Positions 34,625 through 42,653 of a DNA stretch of 64,000 bases are shown piece after piece. The DNA is from Devosia salina (GTDB taxonomy: Bacteria; Pseudomonadota; Alphaproteobacteria; Rhizobiales; Devosiaceae), in contig NZ_CP080590.1 of assembly GCF_019504385.1 (NCBI RefSeq), positions 848,001-912,000 on the forward strand, given 5' to 3'. The position numbers and the translations under genes were made by a program. Positions within the stretch are counted from its first letter, which is position 1. Every line of letters begins with the position of its first letter. The notes under the pieces were generated by a model. The model was not told where the DNA came from, searched no databases, and saw only the letters and a program-made list of their open reading frames with translations.

Positions 34625-35836
34625 TCACGCACCCAAAGACTTTAGCGCATCCATGACACGACGAACGTCTTCTGAAGTCATGTCCGCATAGAGCGGAAGC
34701 GACAGGCACTGCGAATAATAGGTGTCTGCGCCCGGCAGCGAAAGTCCAGGGTTCAGCTTGGCATAGTAGGTTTGGCGGTGGATGGGCAGGTAGTGGACCT
34801 GCGTCCCGATGCCGAGGGCCGAGAGCTGTCGCATGAACCCGCCGCGATCAAGGCCAATAGCGGCAAAATCGATGAGGGCGACGTAGAGATGCAGGACCGG
34901 ATCGCAGCCTTCGACGCGGCCGAAACGGCGCATCGGACCATTGTGCTTGGCGAGGAGCGCGTCATATTCGGACGCCAGCGATCGCCGCTTCTCCGCGAAA
35001 CGCGGTAGCTTTGCCAGCTGGGTCATGCCCAGTGCGCACTGGATGTCGGTGGCCCGGTAGTTGTAGCCCGGTGAGGGCATCTCGTAATACCAAGGATTGG
35101 GAAGGCCATCGGCCGCAAAGGCCAGCTCCTCGACCTCGAATTCATCCGGATCGCGGGTCATGCCATGCGAGCGCAGACGGCACATCTGCTTGTGCAGGGT
35201 GCTGTCATTGGTCGTGACTACGCCGCCTTCGCCCATCGTGATGGTCTTGACGGGATGGAGCGAGAAGTTGGTCAGGTCCGAATAGGCGCCGTCCCCAACC
35301 TGACGCGTGATCCCCTGGCTGTCGGTATACTCGGTGCCGACAGCGTGGCAGGCGTCTTCCACGAGATAGGCGCCGATGCGGCGAGCGATCTTGCTGATCG
35401 CCTCGATGTCGCAGATCTGGCCATTCATGTGCGTGATGAAGATCGCCTTGACGCTGCCGCCGGCTCGCTCGAGGGCGTCTTCGACGTCCTGGGGGCGAAC
35501 CAGGGCGGTTTCCGGATCGCAGTCCATGAAGACGATGCGGGCGCCGGTATAGTGAGGGCCGTTGGCGGTCGCGAGGAAACTCAGGGTCGGCGCCAGCACA
35601 ATGTCATCAGGTCCAATCCCAAGCGCCATGGCGCTCAGGTGCAGGGCGGCGGTGCCATTGGAGCACACCATGGCATGCTTGGCGCCGACGGCCGTGGCGA
35701 ATGCCGCTTCAAACTCGGCGATCCGCGGGCCGGTCGTCAGATAGTCGGCGCGCAAGGCGGCCGCGACGGCGGCGAGATCGTCGTCGTCGATCGATTGTTT
35801 GCCGTAGGGAATTAAGCTCTTTGGCTGCTCAGACAT
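34625..35836 (-). CDS. pseC: PseC-like UDP-4-keto sugar aminotransferase
   Basis: 403 residues, DegT/DnrJ/EryC1 family. PLP-binding lysine K197 lies in HPVKTITMGEGG; SNGTAALHLSAMAL and VEDACHAVGTEY are the cofactor-binding segments. PseC puts the 4-amino group on the product of PseB (UDP-4-amino-4,6-dideoxy-N-acetyl-altrosamine). It follows pseB by 23 bases and precedes pseI. A slightly larger insertion around 230-250 (DEFEVEELAFAADG) is typical of PseC rather than other sugar aminotransferases. Confidence 0.9.
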   Translation of the reverse strand: MSEQPKSLIPYGKQSIDDDDLAAVAAALRADYLTTGPRIAEFEAAFATAVGAKHAMVCSNGTAALHLSAMALGIGPDDIVLAPTLSFLATANGPHYTGARIVFMDCDPETALVRPQDVEDALERAGGSVKAIFITHMNGQICDIEAISKIARRIGAYLVEDACHAVGTEYTDSQGITRQVGDGAYSDLTNFSLHPVKTITMGEGGVVTTNDSTLHKQMCRLRSHGMTRDPDEFEVEELAFAADGLPNPWYYEMPSPGYNYRATDIQCALGMTQLAKLPRFAEKRRSLASEYDALLAKHNGPMRRFGRVEGCDPVLHLYVALIDFAAIGLDRGGFMRQLSALGIGTQVHYLPIHRQTYYAKLNPGLSLPGADTYYSQCLSLPLYADMTSEDVRRVMDALKSLGA

Positions 35837-35859
35837 CCTTATTCCCCACTATCAAACCT

Positions 35860-36909
35860 TTAGAGGTCGCGCTTTCCCGTACTATCGGCAATCTTGAGAA
35901 CTTCATGGAAGTCTTCGATGCTGAGCCACTCGCTATTGTTGTTGGACGAATATTCAAAGTTCGGATCCACTGGCTTGCCGACAATGCCTCCGCCGGGACC
36001 ACGCCAGCCGGAGAATGCCGGTTCGATCACATAGCGATCGTCGAGCTCGATCGTGTTGCGGGCGTCGTCGACCGACACCATGACTTCGTGCAGCTTTTCG
36101 CCCGGACGGATACCGATGACGCGGGTGGGCAGGTTCGGAGCCACGGCTGCCGCCAGATCGGTGACCTTCATGGAATAGATCTTCGGAATGAAGATTTCGC
36201 CGCCATGCATCAGCTTGAAGGACGAGACGACGAGCTCGATACCCTGTTCGAGGGTGATCCAGAAGCGGGTCATGTCCTCATGGGTGATCGGAATGTAGTC
36301 CCAACCGTCAGCGATCAGCTTGCGGAAGAACGGCACGACCGAGCCACGAGAACCCACAACATTGCCGTAGCGCACAACGGAGAAACGGGTGCCGTCAGCG
36401 CCGGAGAGGTGGTTGGCGGCGACGAAGATCTTGTCGGATGCAAGTTTCGACGCACCGTAGAGATTGATCGGGTTTGCGGCCTTGTCAGTGGAGAGCGCGA
36501 CGACGCGCTTCACGCCGGCGCGGATCGCGGCCTGGGCGACGTTCTCGGCACCGATCACGTTGGTGTGGATGCACTCGAAGGGGTTGTATTCGGCAATCGG
36601 GACCTGCTTGAGCGCGGCGGCATGCACCACGTATTCAACGCCCTTCATCGCCATTTCCAGGCGGGCCTGGTCGCGGACGTCGCCGATGAAATACCGCAGG
36701 CAGGGGTACTTCGACTCGGGGAGCTCCTGCGCCATTTCGAACTGCTTGAGTTCGTCGCGGCTGAAAATCACCAAGCGGCGCGGCTTGTAGTGTTCAAGCA
36801 GGTAGCGGACGAAGTTCTTGCCAAACGACCCGGTGCCGCCGGTAACGAGGATGGAGGCGTCATTGAAATCGAAGCCGCCGAGCGAGTAGTCACGAATTTT
36901 GAAGGACAT
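35860..36909 (-). CDS. pseB: UDP-GlcNAc 4,6-dehydratase (inverting)
   Basis: 349 residues, soluble SDR. NAD motif VTGGTGSFGKN (22-32), catalytic D142/K143 in STDKAANPINLYGASK with Y151 and K155. This is the FlaA1/PseB pattern: removal of water with C5 inversion to give the L-arabino-4-keto sugar, the first step toward pseudaminic acid. The last 40 residues carry the SNNNSEWLSIEDF ending typical of PseB. It is followed in order by pseC and pseI on the same strand. It is separate from the membrane dehydratase at 18.8 kb, so two dehydration routes exist in the locus. Confidence 0.92.
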   Translation of the reverse strand: MSFKIRDYSLGGFDFNDASILVTGGTGSFGKNFVRYLLEHYKPRRLVIFSRDELKQFEMAQELPESKYPCLRYFIGDVRDQARLEMAMKGVEYVVHAAALKQVPIAEYNPFECIHTNVIGAENVAQAAIRAGVKRVVALSTDKAANPINLYGASKLASDKIFVAANHLSGADGTRFSVVRYGNVVGSRGSVVPFFRKLIADGWDYIPITHEDMTRFWITLEQGIELVVSSFKLMHGGEIFIPKIYSMKVTDLAAAVAPNLPTRVIGIRPGEKLHEVMVSVDDARNTIELDDRYVIEPAFSGWRGPGGGIVGKPVDPNFEYSSNNNSEWLSIEDFHEVLKIADSTGKRDL

Positions 36910-36939
36910 TGTTCTTTCCGATCCCGGGCTGTCTGGGCA

Positions 36940-37689
36940 CTAGGCTGCAGCGTTCAAGGCGTCATACGCCTTCTGAATTTCTTCCACACTTCCGGACTGA
37001 ACTATCTCGCCATGCGACATCAAGATAGCTTTATTACAGAGCTGTGCGATCAAGCTTGGGGAATGTGATGCGAGCACGATGATCTTGCTCGTATCCACCA
37101 TGCGCTCGAAACGCTCTTGAGCCTTCTTGGCAAAGCGCGCGTCGCCGGCGCCAATACCTTCGTCCATGATCATGATTTCAGGCGAAACGGCAGTGGTGAT
37201 CGCAAAGGAAAGACGAACCACCATGCCGGTAGAATAGGTCTTGACCGGGAGATGCAGGAAGTCGCCCAGTTCGGTGAACTCGGCGATTTCCTTGGTCTTG
37301 GCCTCGATCTCGCGTGGGGTCATACCGAGGTAGAGCCCGCACAGCTTGATATTCTCGTAGCCGGTATCCTCGGCGTCCACGCCAAGGCCCTGGGTCACCA
37401 GCGTCGCCGTCGAGCCGGACACCGACATGGTGCCCGTGGTTGGCTGCAGCACGCCCCCAAGCAGCTTGATCAGGGTCGTCTTGCCGGCGCCGTTATGGCC
37501 GACCAGGCCCAGGCGGTCGCCATCGCGAACAGTCAGGTTGATATTGTTGAGTGCCCGCACATGGGGACGGGCGCCCTTTTTCTGGCCGATCACGCCACCC
37601 AGAGGAGACAGCAATGCCTTGCGGAACGAGCGCTCCGCGTCAACGACCGGGTATTCCAGGCTGATATTGTCGAGCTTGATTTCAGCCAT
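36940..37689 (-). CDS. Polysaccharide ABC exporter, ATP-binding subunit (KpsT/Wzt-like)
   Basis: 249 residues. Walker A GHNGAGKT (64-71), a short signature region around EFTELGDFLHLPVKTYSTGMVVRLSFA, and Walker B IMIMDEGIGAGD. The N-terminal YPVVDAERSFRKALL is typical of KpsT/Wzt-type exporters. There is no C-terminal glycan-binding extension as in O9a Wzt, so the substrate probably needs no terminal cap recognition. It follows the permease by three bases. It powers export of the locus polysaccharide across the inner membrane. Confidence 0.9.
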   Translation of the reverse strand: MAEIKLDNISLEYPVVDAERSFRKALLSPLGGVIGQKKGARPHVRALNNINLTVRDGDRLGLVGHNGAGKTTLIKLLGGVLQPTTGTMSVSGSTATLVTQGLGVDAEDTGYENIKLCGLYLGMTPREIEAKTKEIAEFTELGDFLHLPVKTYSTGMVVRLSFAITTAVSPEIMIMDEGIGAGDARFAKKAQERFERMVDTSKIIVLASHSPSLIAQLCNKAILMSHGEIVQSGSVEEIQKAYDALNAAA

Positions 37690-37692
37690 GGT

Positions 37693-38565
37693 CTAGATGA
37701 TCCAGAAAACGATATTGTGCTTCCGACGGCCGAAGAACCAGGCCGTAAAGAGCGAACCGATGACAAACGCAACGCAGAGAATCAGGTAGCTGGACAGCGG
37801 GGCTGCCTCGCCCATCAGCGGCGAGCGGAGCACGACCACGAGGTGATAGAGCAGGTTCGGCGTCAGGATCCAAATGCGCTGGAACTCGGTCAGGCGGTCT
37901 ATCGAATAGAAGATCGGCGTCACATAGATCAGGACCTGGATGACCGACGACACCAATTGCTGAACGTCGCGGTACCGGGACGCCATGGTGGCCAGCAGCA
38001 TGCCGATCCAGGTCATGTTGGCGAGCACCAGGATATAGCCCGGAATGATCAGCAGCGTGTTCAGATTGAAGTTCAGCCCGTAGACCAGCACCACCGGGAC
38101 CAGCAGTACATAGTGATGGAGGTGAACGAAAAGTCCCCTGAAGATCATCTGGAAGATGAACATCGAATAGGGGAAATTGATCTGCTGCCGCAGGCTCGAC
38201 GCCGATATGAAGGCTGCGGGAGCATCGTTCATCATCTGGTAGATAAACGTCCAGGCGACGAAGCCAGTCGTCAGATACGGGATATACGTCGCGCGATCGG
38301 CCTCGAGCAGGGTCGAGAAGATGAAGCCGACGCAGATGATATAGAGCGCGATATGGCCACTGGCCCAGAACGGCCCGAGCAGGGTGCGCCGATAGCGACG
38401 CTTGACGTCGAGAACACCGAGCGTGCGCCAGAGTTCATTCCTGCGCAGTCCATCAACAACGTCTTCATAGGCCACGCGAAAGGGGTTTTCGTTGGCCGCT
38501 GGGCCATAGACCTTCGTTACCTCGGCGCTGGAGGCCGATCTGTCAGTCGTCACAGACGTGTCCAT
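37693..38565 (-). CDS. Polysaccharide ABC exporter, permease subunit (KpsM/Wzm-like)
   Basis: 290 residues from ATG 38565 (GGAAAAAA upstream; ATG 38670 is also in frame). An amphipathic N-terminal stretch with DVKRRYRRTLLGPFW, which is the interface helix of Wzm/KpsM proteins, then six membrane helices between about 65 and 285. It forms the inner-membrane channel with the next gene's ATPase. It is the first gene of the operon kpsM-kpsT-pseB-pseC-pseI-GT-reductase-wbpG, so export and precursor synthesis are made together. Confidence 0.88.
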   Translation of the reverse strand: MDTSVTTDRSASSAEVTKVYGPAANENPFRVAYEDVVDGLRRNELWRTLGVLDVKRRYRRTLLGPFWASGHIALYIICVGFIFSTLLEADRATYIPYLTTGFVAWTFIYQMMNDAPAAFISASSLRQQINFPYSMFIFQMIFRGLFVHLHHYVLLVPVVLVYGLNFNLNTLLIIPGYILVLANMTWIGMLLATMASRYRDVQQLVSSVIQVLIYVTPIFYSIDRLTEFQRIWILTPNLLYHLVVVLRSPLMGEAAPLSSYLILCVAFVIGSLFTAWFFGRRKHNIVFWII

Positions 38566-38729
38566 ATTTTTTTCCGGCAGCAGTGCGGGTTCTGGTTGCC
38601 CTGTGCGGCGCAACTGATTCACGACACCTGGGTGAACACCTGAGTGTAAAATTGGCGCTCTGATATCCACTCAACCCTGCCGGGTCAAGCAAATGCCCGG
38701 TCACGGCGCGTTTCCCTGGCCCGGTGTGG

Positions 38730-39206
38730 CTAAATTTCAAGGCGGTACCAAAGGCAGCCGGCTTCGACAGGGGAAGCGTCCTGTTGAAAACCGGCGCGGA
38801 GGAATGACTTCTGGCTGGCGACGTTCTCGTGCCGAACCCGGGCCAGGATGGTCCTGATGGCCGGGTTGTGGACCTGAAACAGCGAAACGCAGGAGGTGAT
38901 CAGGATCGGCGACAATCCCTGTCCCTGGGCTGCTTCCGCCAGATTGATGCTGATTTCGGCCTCGTCGCCCGATTGGGCAATGTCGAAGCGACAGACGCCC
39001 ATGATCGCATCGGGCGCCGCAGGCAGAGCGGCCACGTAGAGTTTCCTGGAGCTGCTCGCGAGCGTTTTGGCGAACCATGCTTCGTGCTGGTCCTGAGTCA
39101 CGACGTCCGTCGTCAGCGACATGGCGCGCGTTCTCGGTTCATTGCGCATCGACAGAATGCGTGCGCTGTCCGAAGCTTGCGCTGGGCGAACTATCAAGGT
39201 TTTCAA
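38730..39206 (-). CDS. PseH-like GNAT N-acetyltransferase
   Basis: 158 residues. GNAT fold: IRPAQ-like start, SMRNEPRTRAMSLTTDVVTQDQHEAWF, then the EISINLAEAAQGQGLSPILI acetyl-CoA-binding region. The RNEP...HEAWF pattern is that of PseH, which acetylates the 4-amino group made by PseC. No other gene in the window fits this step as well; the GNAT at 40.7 kb is more like RimJ/RimL. It is divergent from hisH with 142 bases between, and separated from the ABC permease by 164 bases. Confidence 0.75.
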   Translation of the reverse strand: MKTLIVRPAQASDSARILSMRNEPRTRAMSLTTDVVTQDQHEAWFAKTLASSSRKLYVAALPAAPDAIMGVCRFDIAQSGDEAEISINLAEAAQGQGLSPILITSCVSLFQVHNPAIRTILARVRHENVASQKSFLRAGFQQDASPVEAGCLWYRLEI

Positions 39207-39348
39207 GATTGCCTGGCCTTATCGTCACCGCATCGAAGCGCCCGCCGGATGCTCCGGCAGGGTATTGTTCACTATCGTTTGTGGGTCTAAGAATGCAACC
39301 GCGTTCGACCGGGCATGCTCGAAAGGCGCGAACTATGCTGGAGCGCCG

Positions 39349-39975
39349 ATGAACGAAGTTGGGATCATAAAGATGCCGATTGGAAATCTCCAATCGGTAC
39401 TGAATGCCGTCTATGAGAACGGGCTTGATCCTGTCCTGCTTGACCCCACGTCCGACATGGATTCGCTGACGCATCTGATCATGCCGGGTGTCGGGCATTT
39501 CATGGCTGTCAAAGCCCAGCTTGATGCCGATGGCTGGCCGGACAAGGTCAGGGCCTTCGCGGCTTCGGGGCGTCCCACGCTTGGCATTTGCGTCGGGATG
39601 CAACTGCTCGCGACGACGGGAACGGAGGGTCGTGAGTCGCCCGGCCTCGATCTGATTCCGGCGCGCGTCCAAAGGCTGGCCGAAGGCAACGAGATGCTGC
39701 GTGTGCCCCATGTGGGCTGGAACTCGGTCGAATTCACGCGACCGCACCCTGTTCTTTCAGGTGTGCGTCCCGGGGCCGACTATTACTTCGTCCATTCCTA
39801 CGCGATGCAAACGGAGTGCTCCGAACATAGCCTCGGCGAGACCGTCTATGGGCAGCGCTTCACGTCCATCGTCGGCCGGGACAACGTCATCGGTTTTCAG
39901 TTTCACCCTGAAAAAAGCCAGATCAACGGTCTCAAGCTGCTGGATAACTTCTGTAACTGGGACGGGAAATGCTGA
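39349..39975 (+). CDS. HisH-like glutamine amidotransferase for sugar amidination
   Basis: 208 residues from ATG 39349 with GGAG upstream; the frame is open to 39121 but that part is antisense to the acetyltransferase. Class I amidotransferase: catalytic cysteine in GICVGMQLL (HisH usually has GICLGMQLL) and the H-E pair in FHPEKS. Beside a HisF homologue and with a WbpG homologue in the same locus, it probably supplies ammonia for amidination and not for histidine synthesis. It overlaps the next gene by seven bases. Confidence 0.84.
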   Translation: MNEVGIIKMPIGNLQSVLNAVYENGLDPVLLDPTSDMDSLTHLIMPGVGHFMAVKAQLDADGWPDKVRAFAASGRPTLGICVGMQLLATTGTEGRESPGLDLIPARVQRLAEGNEMLRVPHVGWNSVEFTRPHPVLSGVRPGADYYFVHSYAMQTECSEHSLGETVYGQRFTSIVGRDNVIGFQFHPEKSQINGLKLLDNFCNWDGKC

Positions 39976-40730
39976 AAAAGCGAATTATTCCCATCGAGCT
40001 GCTGTCCAACAAGCGGCTGGTCAAGTCGATCAAGTTTGACGACTGGCGCGATGTGGGCGATCCGGTCAAGGCATCGGCCGTCTACAATTCGAACACGGCT
40101 GACGAACTGATCTTTCTCAACGTGTCCCGCGATCATCGCGATACCGCACCCTTGCGCGAGTATCTGCGTCGGGTCTCGGAAGTGATCTTCATGCCGCTTT
40201 CGGTGGGTGGGGGCATTGCGAGCATCGACGATGCCGCCTTCATGATCCTCAATGGCGCCGACAAGATCGTCCTTAATTCGCGCGCCTATAATCAGCCCGA
40301 GATCATTTCGGAAACGGCCAACCGCTTTGGAACCCAGGCCGTGGTGATTTGCATCGATGTGCGGCTGGGCGAAAACGGTGAGCCGGTACTCTACTCCGAT
40401 TGCGGCCGGCGGACCGAGCGGGTGACGCTCGAGGAGCACATTGCCAATGTCGTCACGGCCGGTGCCGGCGAGATCATGATCCAGTCGATCGATCGCGACG
40501 GCATGATGCAGGGCTTTGACATTGACCTCATCAACCGTGTCATGCGGGCGGCCCCCGTGCCGGTCATTGCCGCGGGCGGCTCGGGCGCCATCGACCACCT
40601 GCGCGAGGCGTTTCTCAAGACCGATGTGGCGGCCATCGCCTGCGGCTCACTGTTCAACTTCTCCGATACCAACCCACTCCGCGCCAAGGCTTTCCTGTCC
40701 AACCACGGCCTGCCGTTCAAGGTTGTCTGA
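39969..40730 (+). CDS. HisF-like cyclase subunit for sugar amidination
   Basis: 253 residues, TIM barrel. LKKRIIPIELLSNKRLVKSIKF differs from the canonical HisF start [20 protein letters not shown]: the C-L-D motif is lost, as in the WbpG-partner HisF2 group. The barrel motifs SVGGGIASID and IAAGGSGAID remain. In Pseudomonas LPS and in the Pse acetamidino pathway such a protein passes ammonia from HisH to WbpG/PseA. Overlap with hisH and spacing of two bases to the GNAT gene show one operon. Confidence 0.83.
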   Translation: MLKKRIIPIELLSNKRLVKSIKFDDWRDVGDPVKASAVYNSNTADELIFLNVSRDHRDTAPLREYLRRVSEVIFMPLSVGGGIASIDDAAFMILNGADKIVLNSRAYNQPEIISETANRFGTQAVVICIDVRLGENGEPVLYSDCGRRTERVTLEEHIANVVTAGAGEIMIQSIDRDGMMQGFDIDLINRVMRAAPVPVIAAGGSGAIDHLREAFLKTDVAAIACGSLFNFSDTNPLRAKAFLSNHGLPFKVV

Positions 40731-40732
40731 CC

Positions 40733-41299
40733 ATGTCCCAAGACTATGCGTTTGAAAGTCCGAGACTGAACTTTCGCAAGCTGGAAATGTCCGATTGCGG
40801 GGAGACCTACCTGGCCTGGCTGCTGGATCCAGAGGTCAACCGCTATCTCGAGACGCGCCATTCCGAGCAGACGATCGAATTGATCCAGGGCTTCGTGGCC
40901 GGCGTCAACAGCAGGCCGAACGAGCACCTGTTCGGCATGTTCCGACGCGATGATGGTCGCCATATCGGCAACATCAAGGTCGGGCCGATTAGCGCCCTGC
41001 ATCGTCGCGGAGACGTGAGCCTGTTCATCGGCGACCGCGCTTCCTGGGGACAGGGTCTGGCCACCGAAGCCATTGCCGCAATCAGCATCTATGCCTTCGA
41101 TACGCTGGGCGTCGCCAAGCTGGCATCGGGCATGTACGCGAATAATCAAGGCTCGTATCGGGCCTTCATCAAGGCTGGATACCACCAGGAGGGCCTGCGT
41201 CGGCAGCATGGCCTGATCGATGGCGAACTGCACGATATTCTTGAATGTGGCCTGATCGCCCAAGATCTGGCTGCCACCCGAAAGGCATTACTGTCATGA
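40733..41299 (+). CDS. GNAT-family acetyltransferase (RimJ/RimL type)
   Basis: 188 residues. Pattern FESPRLNFRKLEMSD..., then SLFIGDRASWGQGLATEAIAAISIYAF, the acetyl-CoA loop, and NNQGSYRAFIKAGYHQEG, as in RimJ/RimL-type enzymes. Located between hisF-like and aminotransferase genes, it probably acylates an amino sugar, possibly the one produced by the following aminotransferase. Its stop overlaps the next start (ATGA at 41296-41299). Confidence 0.83.
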   Translation: MSQDYAFESPRLNFRKLEMSDCGETYLAWLLDPEVNRYLETRHSEQTIELIQGFVAGVNSRPNEHLFGMFRRDDGRHIGNIKVGPISALHRRGDVSLFIGDRASWGQGLATEAIAAISIYAFDTLGVAKLASGMYANNQGSYRAFIKAGYHQEGLRRQHGLIDGELHDILECGLIAQDLAATRKALLS

Positions 41300-42597
41300 C
41301 CGACGACACCCTGCGCTCGTATCAGAATTCCGAGCAGATGCTCGACCGTGCGCTGCGCTCCATCCCCCTTGGAACGCAGACCTTCTCCAAGAGCTATACG
41401 CAGTTTCCGCGTGGTGTTTCGCCGTTCTTCATCCAGCGCGCCAAGGGCTCGGTGGCCACGGACCTCGACGGCAATGACTATATCGACTTCGCCAATGGCC
41501 TTGCGGCTGTCACCCTCGGCCACTGCGATCCCGACGTCACCGAGGCCGTCGAGCGCCAGCTCAAGGACGGCGTGGTCTTCGCCCTGTCGCACCCGCTCGA
41601 AGCCGAAGTCGCCGAACTCATCATCGAAATGGTCCCCTGCGCCGAAAAGGTGCGTTTCGGCAAGAACGGGTCGGATGCCACCGCCGGCGCCATCAGGGCG
41701 TCCCGTGCCTTCACCGGTCGAGACCGCGTGGCAATGTGCGGCTATCATGGGTGGCAAGACTGGTCGATCGGCACCACCGCACGCAACAAGGGCGTGCCCA
41801 AGGCGACCAGTTCGCTGTCGTCGACCTTTGTCTACAACGACCTCAAGTCCCTCGAAGCCGTGCTCGACGCGCATCCCGGTGAATTTGCCGCCGTTATCCT
41901 CGAGCCCATGAACGTGGCCGAGCCCAACCCCGGCTATTTGCAGGGCGTCGTTGACCTCGCCCACAAGCATGGTGCCTTGGCCATCTTCGATGAAACGATC
42001 ACCGGTTTCCGCTTTTCCAATGGCGGCGCCCAGGAACTGTTCGGGGTGAAGCCGGACCTCGCCACGTTCGGCAAGGGTCTTGCGAACGGCTATCCGGTTT
42101 CGGCCGTCGCCGGCCGTGCCGACGTCATGCGCGAGTTCGAAGAAATCTTCTTCTCCTTTACTATGGGCGGCGAGACGCTGTCCCTTGCCGCCGCCAAGGC
42201 GACGATGGAAAAACTCAAGCGCGACAACGTCATCGCGAGCATGACCGAGCGCGGCGCCGACCTCAAGCGTCGCGTCGCCGAGCTGATCGAACGTCACCAG
42301 TGCGGTCATTTCCTGTCCATGAGCGGGCACCCCACCTGGTCGTTCCTGCACATCAAGGATGCTGAGGGCTACTCCACCTGGGACATCAAGACCTTGTGGA
42401 TGCAGGAAATCCTGTCGCGAGGCATCCTGTCGGTCGGCACGCACAACATGTCCTATGCCCATGGTGCTGCGGACATCGACCGGCTTGTGGCTGTCTATGA
42501 CGAAGTGTTCCCGTTCCTGTGTGATGCCATCGCCGATAGGCGCCTGAACCAGGTCCTGCGTTGCGAGCCGCTGAAGCCGCTGTTCAAAGTGCGCTAA
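41296..42597 (+). CDS. Class III aminotransferase (glutamate-1-semialdehyde aminomutase-like)
   Basis: 433 residues from ATG 41296, coupled to the preceding gene. PLP-enzyme segments: FGKNGSDATAGAIRASRAFTGR, CGYHGWQDW, LAIFDETITGFRFSNGGAQELFGVKPDLATFGKGLANG (lysine in FGKGL). HemL-like members in surface glycan loci are aminotransferases for sugars or side chains rather than tetrapyrrole enzymes; LPS genes next door favour this. Substrate unknown. It ends the short operon hisH-hisF-GNAT-aminotransferase. Confidence 0.84.
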   Translation: MTDDTLRSYQNSEQMLDRALRSIPLGTQTFSKSYTQFPRGVSPFFIQRAKGSVATDLDGNDYIDFANGLAAVTLGHCDPDVTEAVERQLKDGVVFALSHPLEAEVAELIIEMVPCAEKVRFGKNGSDATAGAIRASRAFTGRDRVAMCGYHGWQDWSIGTTARNKGVPKATSSLSSTFVYNDLKSLEAVLDAHPGEFAAVILEPMNVAEPNPGYLQGVVDLAHKHGALAIFDETITGFRFSNGGAQELFGVKPDLATFGKGLANGYPVSAVAGRADVMREFEEIFFSFTMGGETLSLAAAKATMEKLKRDNVIASMTERGADLKRRVAELIERHQCGHFLSMSGHPTWSFLHIKDAEGYSTWDIKTLWMQEILSRGILSVGTHNMSYAHGAADIDRLVAVYDEVFPFLCDAIADRRLNQVLRCEPLKPLFKVR

Positions 42598-42653
42598 GGC
42601 ATGGCTTTGCGACTGACAGAGAACGCGCGCACCCGGAAGCTTTGCGATCAGTC

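Noticed and set aside
35701..38643. Two long plus-strand ORFs opposite pseB/pseC and the ABC transporter
   Set aside because: Antisense to genes with clear catalytic motifs.
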